From Dyella amyloliquefaciens (lineage in GTDB: Bacteria; Pseudomonadota; Gammaproteobacteria; Xanthomonadales; Rhodanobacteraceae): a stretch of DNA of 64,000 nucleotides. Under the pieces are notes generated by a model. That model had not been told where the DNA came from, did not search any database, and saw only the letters and a list, made by a program, of their open reading frames with translations. Where the stretch lies: the NCBI RefSeq assembly GCF_004296575.1, contig NZ_SAYT01000001.1:1-64000 (forward strand), given 5' to 3'. A program made the position numbers and the translations under genes. This document shows, one piece after another, positions 57,614 through 64,000 of this stretch; the first letter of the stretch is position 1, and each line of letters begins with the position of its first letter.

Positions 57614-58561
57614 TCAGGAAAGCTGCGCAGCCTTCAGCACCATCGACGGTGGCACGCCGAAAATGGAGCGGTAGAAGCCGGAGAATCGCCCAAAATCCCA
57701 TACGCCAAAACGGCCGCATATCGAGGCGATCGTTTCGGACCGGTCGGCTTGTTGAAGCGCCCCGTGGATCTGGCTCAAGCGCCTGAGCAGCAGGTAACGG
57801 TGCGGGCTGACGCCGAACTGCTCGACAAATACGGTGTGCAGTGTCTTACGCGACGTACCGGCGACTCGGCAGAGTTCGTCGATGTCGGGAATATCGCTGC
57901 CAGCGCCTTGCACAACGTCCAGTGCACTGCGAACGATCTGCTCACGCCCGAGACGGGGGCGACCTACCTGATGGCGACGCTCCTCATCCATGCTCTGCAC
58001 GCATTCGAGGCTGGCATCCAGCAGCTGCTGGGTCAGAGCTTCCCGGGCCCGGAGATCCTCGAACAGGGCTGGCTGCTCTGCATGGTTCTGCAAGGCGCGA
58101 ACCACGATGCTCGACAGGCGCCGGACGACGCTGGCGTCCGCCCGACCGATTCGGTGGGATCGCTGGTCAGGACGCCCTTCGATGAGCTCCTGTGCCATCC
58201 ACTGTTTCACGATGGCTTCGTCCAATATCACGCCGAACCACTGGATCATGCCACTGGTCGGCAAGTGGAACTCGAGGCGAGGGGCCAGAAAGGCAACGGT
58301 CAGCGCATCCAGTTCACAGCCATTGATGGCGACGAACTCCGGCATCGATAGCGGGATAAGCATCGTGTAGCACGGAGCGGCGCATTCACCGCTGAAAAGC
58401 ACGCCGCCACCTGCCTGGCCTTTCAATATCCCCAGGCTGTCCAAGGCCAGGCGCGCCAGACACCAGTCGTGGGTGAACCGCTTCGTAAGCGTGAAATTGC
58501 CGATGAGAGGCTCGAGATGGCTCGCAAAGAGCTCGAATTCGCCGCTGCCTAACCTGATCAT
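57614..58561 (-). CDS. AraC-family transcriptional regulator (third, more distant)
   Basis: This 315-residue protein has an AraC double HTH at the C-terminus (IDELCRVAGTSRKTLHTVFVEQFG, then IASICGRFGVWDFGRFSGFYRSIFG). It shares the overall plan with the other two but has diverged more, in particular in the recognition helices. It starts at ATG 58561; the upstream TTG frame has no support. It is convergent with the second AraC gene, with 22 bases between their stops. Confidence 0.85.
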   Translation of the reverse strand: MIRLGSGEFELFASHLEPLIGNFTLTKRFTHDWCLARLALDSLGILKGQAGGGVLFSGECAAPCYTMLIPLSMPEFVAINGCELDALTVAFLAPRLEFHLPTSGMIQWFGVILDEAIVKQWMAQELIEGRPDQRSHRIGRADASVVRRLSSIVVRALQNHAEQPALFEDLRAREALTQQLLDASLECVQSMDEERRHQVGRPRLGREQIVRSALDVVQGAGSDIPDIDELCRVAGTSRKTLHTVFVEQFGVSPHRYLLLRRLSQIHGALQQADRSETIASICGRFGVWDFGRFSGFYRSIFGVPPSMVLKAAQLS

Positions 58562-58707
58562 GTCCCCACGCTTCCCCGAAGCAGCCGGCGACAACCCCCT
58601 TGTCAAACCGGCGTCACTGCGGACGCGGGTCTATTCGCTGCGATATGTCGGTGATTCTACACGTAAAACGCCGATTTATATCGATTTAAAATCAATCCCG
58701 TCAAGTC

Positions 58708-59013
58708 TTATTCGCCCACGAGATCGCGGCTGTAGAGATTGGGGCTGGCGTCATGGATGACGTCCCAAAGCCGGCTTTCATCGCCTTCGGCCAGCACCTC
58801 GTAGGCGGTCCGGCCGGCAAACGACCATTGGTGCCGGCACATCCATTGCGCGGCACGGCGCCGGCTCCCGATCTGCTGAACCAGCAGGTCTGCCAGTTGG
58901 GGATAGAGATCCTCGAGCGCCATGAAGGAGCTTAGGGTGATCTTGTCCCTCAGCGCGTTGGCCTGCGCTACTTCCGAAGCAATTCCCCTGAGGGCGGTTT
59001 GTGCGTTGATCAT
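58708..59013 (-). CDS. ParS/MbcA/Xre-type antitoxin-like protein without toxin
   Basis: This 101-residue protein's C-terminal half matches the toxin-binding domain of Xre/MbcA/ParS antitoxins (RRAAQWMCRHQWSFAGRTAYEVLAEGDESRLWDVI). The N-terminal half is helical without an evident HTH. In complete systems a RES-domain toxin follows; here the AraC gene comes next and no toxin is seen on either side. It may be a solitary regulator or the remainder of a lost system. The start codon has no strong ribosome site. Confidence 0.6.
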   Translation of the reverse strand: MINAQTALRGIASEVAQANALRDKITLSSFMALEDLYPQLADLLVQQIGSRRRAAQWMCRHQWSFAGRTAYEVLAEGDESRLWDVIHDASPNLYSRDLVGE

Positions 59014-59707
59014 GGTCGCTGCAACCCTTTGTGCATTGCCCGCCGTCCAACCGACAGGCTTCCCCGAGATCCATGGAATCGGTCGCTATGGTTATCGACC
59101 GCGGCCGCGTCGCTACGCTTCAGTAACGACGCCAGGATCGGATGGCGCGTTGACCGCAGCGAGCGCAGGTTCGTTCGCCATCGTCCAGGCGAACCCATTG
59201 ATGGCCTGTCGCGCCACAAACCCGTTGGCGCAAACGCTCAAACCTGTTGGTAATCCACACCGCCATGAAATTCTTTCCGTAAGACATATAAAGGGCAAAA
59301 GTAGGCCTGTGCTGCGTGACGCCGTGTCCGATGCCGGCAAGCAGACGCCTGCGTTGCCTCGAACCTCGTTGTTGGATCGATAGCTGCCCTGCAACCCGTT
59401 TCTTGCGAATGAGTCGTTTGGTCGCTTCAACCGTATCGATGGTGATGGCGCGTCGGGAGGCGCGGAAACGTTGCGCTATGCCGGGTCGCCTGTTTTGAAG
59501 TGAATCGGGTGAGGGCTGGGGCGCCGCTATAGGCCGCGATCGCTATTCACTGGTCGTTGATCGCCGTGCCAATCACCAGAGCCAGCAGGACAAACGAAAC
59601 CGTCAGAAGTCGAAGAGCCGTATACAGCACCGTCATTTCCTTGGTGTGGGTTGCCCGTGCGAGTGCGTTGGGCACGCTTTTACCGTAGCGGGCGCCGGGC
59701 AGCGCTG
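59014..59707. other. Gene-poor region, no function seen
   Basis: About 700 bases without a gene I can support. Several short open frames exist, but their composition and lack of ribosome sites argue against them. A frame near 59547-59633 (minus) would encode a ~29-residue single-helix peptide; I note it but do not call it. Confidence 0.4.
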
Positions 59708-59837
59708 ATGCACGGGAGCGGCATGCCCATGCACATAAACGGCGCGACGATGCACATTTTCGGCATAGGGAAGAGACGCACGGCACAAAGCCTTGAATCG
59801 TGCCGTTTATGTGCATAACGGAGCCGTTTATGCACGA
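59708..59837. promoter_or_regulatory. Cluster of five TGCAC-N5-CGGCA-type sites
   Basis: Two exact plus-strand sites are at 59708-59722 (TGCACGGGAGCGGCA) and 59751-59765 (TGCACATTTTCGGCA). A third at 59730-59744 has one change (CGGCG). One exact minus-strand site is at 59801-59815 and a weaker one at 59823-59837. The sites at 59730 and 59801 also form a 14-15 bp inverted repeat with each other. The density and spacing point to a control region, presumably of the gene starting about 59985 on the plus strand. Confidence 0.6.
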
Positions 59838-59984
59838 TCTTCGAGCCAGCCCGTTGGTTAGCGTGAGGCCCGGTTCGCTGGCTGGGTGGTCGACATGCGG
59901 ATGGACGCGCGAGAGACATCGCGTTCTCGCCGCTTCGGAAGGCAGCGCCACCCATCAACAAATTCAAGATCGGGCGAGGCATCG

Positions 59985-60491
59985 ATGCATTTCGAATACG
60001 ACCACCGGACGTTCAGTGTCGTGGAACCCCGCAGGCACATCCGCATCACCAGGTCATCGAGGTTGTTCGGTATCGATCACCTTATCTTCGACTATGAAGA
60101 CCGGAATCACTCCTTTCCCTTCAGCGTATTCGAAGCTTACGGCGGAGAGGCCGTGGCGCTCGGGTCGCGCCGAGTGGAGCGTCCGGCTGCCATCGCTGCC
60201 TATGTGGTCGAACGATCCATACAGCTCGGCTTGCTGGCGCATGGATCGCTCTTTCCAAGCGACGATCGGGCCATTGCGGTGAAGACGTGGCGAACGATCG
60301 TTTGGCTAGATCACCGGAAATACGCGGACATGTGCCAACGCATACGGCTGGGTGTTCTTGCCCTCTGCACGCAAGGCGGGACACGTCGATCCGCGGCCCC
60401 TGATTTTGCGGTCCACCTGGTACCTGCCTACGGAGACGTACCCAACTCCGCCATGAGGCCGTCGACGCGGAGGCTGTATGCACGGCCATAA
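59985..60491 (+). CDS. Protein of unknown function downstream of the site cluster
   Basis: A possible 168-residue product starts at ATG 59985, with GAGG about 5 bases before it. The sequence is mixed, with aromatic and charged residues (FEYDHRTFSVVEPRRH, GIDHLIFDYEDRNHSFPFSVFEAYG). It matches no family I know, and the last ~35 residues look less protein-like, so the true gene may be shorter. The frame is open further upstream to 59886, but without a ribosome site. The position directly behind the motif cluster is the main reason to take it seriously. Confidence 0.4.
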   Translation: MHFEYDHRTFSVVEPRRHIRITRSSRLFGIDHLIFDYEDRNHSFPFSVFEAYGGEAVALGSRRVERPAAIAAYVVERSIQLGLLAHGSLFPSDDRAIAVKTWRTIVWLDHRKYADMCQRIRLGVLALCTQGGTRRSAAPDFAVHLVPAYGDVPNSAMRPSTRRLYARP

Positions 60492-60620
60492 CCAAGGAAC
60501 CGACCCATGTGGCCTTTTGCGCCGGCTGCTATCACTCAGGGAATACGAGGGGTAGCGCAGCATCTCGGCGCACGGCGCACGGCGCGACGGCGCCTGCCCA
60601 TCTTCCGAGGAGACAGCACC

Positions 60621-60962
60621 ATGCTCAACTGGCCCGAATATCGCAAGGAACTCGTTGGTCGCATCGGTGACGTCGGCAAGCTGAGTCCCGACACCGTGGC
60701 CGGCTACCAGACGCTCTCCAATGCGGCAAAGAAGACCGGCAAGCTCGATGCCAAGACACGCGAGCTGATCGCGCTGGCGGTGGCCGTCACGACGCGCTGC
60801 GATGGCTGCATCACCGTGCATACGGCCGAGGCCCTCAAGCACGGGGCCAGCCACGAGGAAATCGCCGAGGCGCTGGGTGTGGCGGTGGCGCTCAATGCCG
60901 GTGCCGCGCTGGTGTATTCGGCACGGGTGATGGATGCGGTCAGCGCCTACGAGGCGTCGTAG
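60621..60962 (+). CDS. AhpD/carboxymuconolactone decarboxylase-family protein
   Basis: This 113-residue protein has the AhpD-like core (AAKKTGKLDAKTRELIALAVAV) and the redox motif CDGC followed by ITVH, as in alkylhydroperoxidase AhpD. It probably acts in peroxide or thiol redox chemistry; the reductant partner is not in the window. The ribosome site is GAGGAGA. The end overlaps the convergent membrane-protein gene by 16 bases. Confidence 0.9.
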   Translation: MLNWPEYRKELVGRIGDVGKLSPDTVAGYQTLSNAAKKTGKLDAKTRELIALAVAVTTRCDGCITVHTAEALKHGASHEEIAEALGVAVALNAGAALVYSARVMDAVSAYEAS

Positions 60963-61789
60963 CGCCGCTCGCGATAGGAATCCGCCACCACCCAGGCACC
61001 GCAGGCAATGGCGGCGGAGATGACGAACGCCGTCCATGCCGTGCGATCGGAGGGATGGGCCATGATCGCGGGTGCCCATACCAGTAGCGTGATCATCCAT
61101 AGCATCGCGGCCTCCAGGGTGGCCGCGACCCGCGACAGCACGCCGGACAGCACGGCGACGCAGGTGAGGATGCTGCAAGCGCCGGTGAAATAGGCCCAGC
61201 CGAGCGGGTAAGGGAGCCAGGCGGGAATCAGTGCGGCGGTTTGCTCGCTGTAGAAGAAATGCGACAGCCCGATCATGGGCAGCGATACCGCGAACAGCAC
61301 GCGTGCAGCGCGGACGCCGCGGCGACCGTAGAGCCAGCTCAGCTTGCCGTGCTCGTGATTCCCGGCATAGCGCGCTAGCAGCACCCAGGCTCCCGCGAGG
61401 ATCACGGCGATTTCCCCGAAGCCGAGCCAGGTCGCTTCCATCAGCGGTACGAACACGACCGCGGGCAGTTTCAGCAGGACTGCCCAGATCAACAGGAACG
61501 CGGCAAGCAAGGCGGAGGCGGGCTTGGCCAGCGGCTTCACCAGAAGGCCCATGCCGCCGACCAGCTCGATCAATGCAAACGCATAGGCGATCAACTTTTC
61601 GCCGGGAAGGTGCTCGATCGGCAAGTGCTGCCAGACCAGCGCGACGTCGCCGTAGATCAGGCCCAGTACGCCCAGCCCGATCATGCTGGCGGCGAGGCCG
61701 ACCTGCGAGGGGTGGGGCGCGGCATAAGCGCGGTCGGGCACCGGCAACGACGTTACAGAGGAGGCCATGGCTTGCTGCGAACGATCCAT
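60947..61789 (-). CDS. DoxX-like polytopic membrane protein
   Basis: This 280-residue protein has about eight hydrophobic helices. The first half (MIGLGVLGLIYGDVALVW, then YAFALIELVGGMGLLV) resembles DoxX-type membrane proteins; the rest is unassigned. The function is unknown. ATG 61789 is used; ATG 61768 is also possible. It is convergent with the AhpD-like gene. Confidence 0.75.
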   Translation of the reverse strand: MDRSQQAMASSVTSLPVPDRAYAAPHPSQVGLAASMIGLGVLGLIYGDVALVWQHLPIEHLPGEKLIAYAFALIELVGGMGLLVKPLAKPASALLAAFLLIWAVLLKLPAVVFVPLMEATWLGFGEIAVILAGAWVLLARYAGNHEHGKLSWLYGRRGVRAARVLFAVSLPMIGLSHFFYSEQTAALIPAWLPYPLGWAYFTGACSILTCVAVLSGVLSRVAATLEAAMLWMITLLVWAPAIMAHPSDRTAWTAFVISAAIACGAWVVADSYRERRYDAS

Positions 61790-61950
61790 ACCTTGCTCCC
61801 TTCAGGATAGGCGGCAGGGAAACTTCAGCTCGATGGAACAGTGCGGCGACGGGACGGCAGTGGCCGCATGGAAGGCCAAACGGGCATCATTAGAGCGAGA
61901 CACTGCGTCCGGTGCAACGGTAGAGACGCGCGCGAAAGGAGGAAGGCGCC

Positions 61951-62370
61951 ATGTTTTCGGAGCGACGCATCGAATCGCTACCCGTCGACACCGATGTGGA
62001 CGGTGTGAAGATCTACACGATCTCCGCGAGCGGAGATCCGGTCGACCCCGCGCCTTATCTTGCGCGGCTGCAGATCATGAAGGCGATGCGCTCCGTGCCG
62101 TGGCATGACACGCCGGCCTTCGCCATCTGTCATGACGGCGCCAATGCGCGTTTTCTGACGCTCGGATGGTGGGGTAATGACAACGAGATGTTCATAGCCG
62201 TAGCGGTGACGCAGCCCGAGGGTTGGATCGAAGACCTGGGACGATATTCCTTTTGTCTGTGGGACATGGAGGTGATGTGGCACGAGCGCAACGCGTTCGT
62301 GGAGCACATGTGCGGCGATGTGCCGGATCTGGCGGCTTATCGCATGGACCGGTTAACGCAGCGTCGTTGA
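61951..62370 (+). CDS. Conserved-looking protein of unknown function (139 residues)
   Basis: An ideal ribosome site (AAAGGAGG) precedes ATG 61951. The product is soluble and rich in Trp and Met (FLTLGWWGNDNEMFIAVAV, then SFCLWDMEVMWHERNAF). I do not recognise a family. Composition and ribosome site make it a real gene. It is convergent with the sigma-factor gene, with 4 bases between stops. Confidence 0.75.
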   Translation: MFSERRIESLPVDTDVDGVKIYTISASGDPVDPAPYLARLQIMKAMRSVPWHDTPAFAICHDGANARFLTLGWWGNDNEMFIAVAVTQPEGWIEDLGRYSFCLWDMEVMWHERNAFVEHMCGDVPDLAAYRMDRLTQRR

Positions 62371-62374
62371 AACC

Positions 62375-63649
62375 TCATGCGTCGGCCGCCTTCGCACTGG
62401 CCGCCGCCCGCTGCAACAGCAGGTCGCGCTCGCGCGTATTGCGCGTGAGGGAGGCGGCGCGTTCGAACTCCGTGCGCGCTTCCGCGTGTCGGCCAAGCTT
62501 GCCGAGCAGGTCGCCGCGCGCACTCGGTAGCAGGTGATAGTTGCGCAGCAAGGGTTCGTCGCGCAGCGCGTCCACCAGATCCAGCCCTGCTTGTGGACCA
62601 AACGCCATCGCGTGTGCCACGGCGCGGTTGAGTGACACCACGGGAGAGGGCATGCGTTGCGCCAAGGTGTCGTACAGCGACGCGATGCGTGGCCAGTCGG
62701 TGTCCGCGGCGGTGCGCGCCCTTGCATGGCATGCGGCAATGGCAGCCTGCAACGCATACGGACCTTCCGCGCCGCCGAGTGCTTCCACTCGCTGCAAGGC
62801 GGCGAGCCCGCGTCGGATCAGCAGCTGGTCCCAGCGCCCGCGATTCTGTTCGCTGAGCAGGATGGGTTCGCCGTTCGGGCCGACGCGAGCCGCGATGCGC
62901 GATGCCTGGATTTCCATCAGCGCCACCAGGCCGTGCACCTCAGGCTCGCCTGGTGCGAGGCCGGCCAGCACGCGGCCCAGGCGCAGGGCCTCGCCGCACA
63001 GGTCCGGGCGCATCCACGCATCGCCCGAGGTGGCGGTGTAGCCCTCGTTGAAGATCAGGTAGATCACTTCGAGCACAGACGCGAGTCGTTCGGACAGCGC
63101 GTCACCGCGTGGCACTTCGAATGGAACTTGTGCCTCGCTGAGGGTGCGCTTGGCGCGCACGATACGCTGTGCGACCGTGGGCTCGGGCACCATGAAGGCG
63201 CGTGCGATCTCGGGCGTGGTGAGCCCGCCAAGCAGGCGCAGTGTCATCGCCACGCGCGCTTCGGTGGACAGCACCGGATGACAGGCCGTGAATACCAGGC
63301 TCAGCAAGTCATCGCCGATCGGATCGTCCAGCATGGCATCCGGGTCCCCCACGGTCTGTTCGAGCTGGTCCTCGATTTCGCGGGTGAGTTCGCCTTCCTT
63401 GCGACGATGCAGCGCATGGCGGCGCATCTGGTCGATCGCGCGGTGCTTGGCCGTGGTCATCAGCCAGGCGCCGGGATTGCGCGGCACGCCGGTGGTCGGC
63501 CACTGTTCCAGCGCCGTCACCAGGGCGTCCTGCGCCAGCTCCTCGGCGAGGCCCACGTCGCGCACGATGCGGGCCAGGCCGGCGATCAGCCGGGGCGATT
63601 CCATGCGCCACAGCGCGTCGATGGTGCGGTGGATGTCGGTGGCCGTCAT
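62375..63649 (-). CDS. ECF RNA polymerase sigma factor with C-terminal extension (ECF42-like)
   Basis: This 424-residue protein has a sigma-70 region 2 (LIAGLARIVRDVGLAEELAQDALVTALEQWP, then NPGAWLMTTAKHRAIDQMRR) and region 4 (LRLLGGLTTPEIARAFMVPEPTVAQRIVRAK). The DUF6596 domain covers LIFNEGYTATSGDAWMRPDLCGEALRL, followed by a TPR-like C-terminus. This is the ECF42 layout, in which the long C-terminal part replaces an anti-sigma factor. ECF42 genes usually stand with DGPF (YCII-related) genes. Here a PhnB-like VOC gene lies directly upstream. Confidence 0.92.
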   Translation of the reverse strand: MTATDIHRTIDALWRMESPRLIAGLARIVRDVGLAEELAQDALVTALEQWPTTGVPRNPGAWLMTTAKHRAIDQMRRHALHRRKEGELTREIEDQLEQTVGDPDAMLDDPIGDDLLSLVFTACHPVLSTEARVAMTLRLLGGLTTPEIARAFMVPEPTVAQRIVRAKRTLSEAQVPFEVPRGDALSERLASVLEVIYLIFNEGYTATSGDAWMRPDLCGEALRLGRVLAGLAPGEPEVHGLVALMEIQASRIAARVGPNGEPILLSEQNRGRWDQLLIRRGLAALQRVEALGGAEGPYALQAAIAACHARARTAADTDWPRIASLYDTLAQRMPSPVVSLNRAVAHAMAFGPQAGLDLVDALRDEPLLRNYHLLPSARGDLLGKLGRHAEARTEFERAASLTRNTRERDLLLQRAAASAKAADA

Positions 63650-63704
63650 GGTCGCCGATCACAGCACCGCACCTCCCGCGACGCAACCCTGCCGTTGCGC
63701 AGGG

Positions 63705-64000
63705 CTATTTCGGTGGCGACATCACCATCCAGTTCACGCCGAAGCGGTCGCGCAACATGCCGAAGCTGGAGGCAAAGAAGGTCGCCGATAGCGGCAGGGT
63801 CGCTTCGCCACCGTCGTGTAGCAGGGCGCTGAACAAGCGCGCGGCTTCGTCATCGTCCTTGGCATTGAGTACGAGTGAAAAGCCCCGGAAATCCACCTGG
63901 CCGCGGCATTCGCCATCCGACGCGTTGACCAGCGAATCGCCGATCTTCATCGACGCATGCATGATCTTTTCGCCATTGGGCTGGTCGGGGCCGCAGCCTT
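63705..64000 (-). CDS. PhnB-like VOC-family protein, 3' part
   Basis: The frame runs off the window end, so the N-terminus is missing. The visible part (GCGPDQPNGEKIMHASMKIGD, then DFRGFSLVLNAKDDDEAARLF, FASSFGMLRDRFGVNWMVM) matches PhnB-type glyoxalase/bleomycin-resistance proteins. It is 55 bases before the sigma-factor gene in the same direction, so the two probably form an operon. An internal ATG at 63962 is not the true start. Confidence 0.88.
   Translation of the reverse strand, partial: GCGPDQPNGEKIMHASMKIGDSLVNASDGECRGQVDFRGFSLVLNAKDDDEAARLFSALLHDGGEATLPLSATFFASSFGMLRDRFGVNWMVMSPPK

Noticed and set aside
59547-59633. Possible 29-residue single-helix peptide on the minus strand
   Set aside because: The only purine-rich stretch is one base from the ATG, too close for a ribosome site, and there is no other support.

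Overview
The window is a high-GC gammaproteobacterial chromosome segment. Gene content and order suggest Xanthomonadales, probably Rhodanobacteraceae (Dyella/Luteibacter/Frateuria-like). The clues are a PilB-like ATPase divergent from glyQS, a bioB-bioF-trhO-bioH-bioC operon beside comF, a DUF1820 gene, REP-type 'GTAGGAGCGCACC' repeats and an autotransporter GDSL esterase. This is inference from families and synteny; no database search was possible.

Region 1 (1-26 kb) is mostly core genome. It starts with the 3' end of a 5S rRNA and its terminator. Then come a rhomboid protease, DUF1820, DUF155 and glutamine-amidotransferase genes, the ATPase, glyQ-glyS and an XRE regulator. A stretch at 9-10.5 kb holds a badly decayed exported-protein gene. 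After it lie a YbaY-type lipoprotein, a GDSL autotransporter, tex, a shortened CadC-like regulator, an RDD/GYF membrane protein, mnmG, pepN, an aldose epimerase and a PLP-dependent dehydratase.

Region 2 (26-34 kb) carries a DMT permease, tag and a minus-strand biotin operon (bioB, bioF, trhO, bioH, bioC) interrupted by two families of inverted repeats. One of these repeats supplies the last ~45 codons of trhO. A candidate BirA-type operator lies upstream of bioB. A small membrane protein gene and comF are divergent.

Region 3 (34-62 kb) is the accessory, surface-oriented part. It has an operon encoding a receiver-like protein, a small GTPase and two roadblock/LC7 proteins (MglA/MglB-like logic). 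Next are a BamE-OmpA lipoprotein, a 1310-residue trimeric autotransporter adhesin and an AraC regulator. A complete Tad/Flp pilus locus follows (flp, tadV, tadE, rcpC, rcpA, tadZ, tadA, tadB, tadC, tadD, DUF3613, tadG, DUF2968), closed by a hairpin. Two more AraC-type regulators, an orphan ParS/MbcA-like antitoxin and an unrecognised gene come after it. A 15-bp motif, TGCAC-N5-CGGCA, recurs only in non-coding DNA here: before the GTPase operon, before the adhesin, twice between the AraC gene and flp, and as a cluster of five at 59.7-59.84 kb. Its 10-bp half-site period is what an AraC-type protein would contact, so I propose a local surface-appendage regulon as the most interesting feature of the window.

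Region 4 (60.6-64 kb) has an AhpD-like protein, a DoxX-like membrane protein, an unknown 139-residue protein, an ECF42-type sigma factor with a C-terminal extension and the 3' part of a PhnB-like VOC gene running off the end. I saw no tRNA genes, insertion sequences, prophage or CRISPR arrays.
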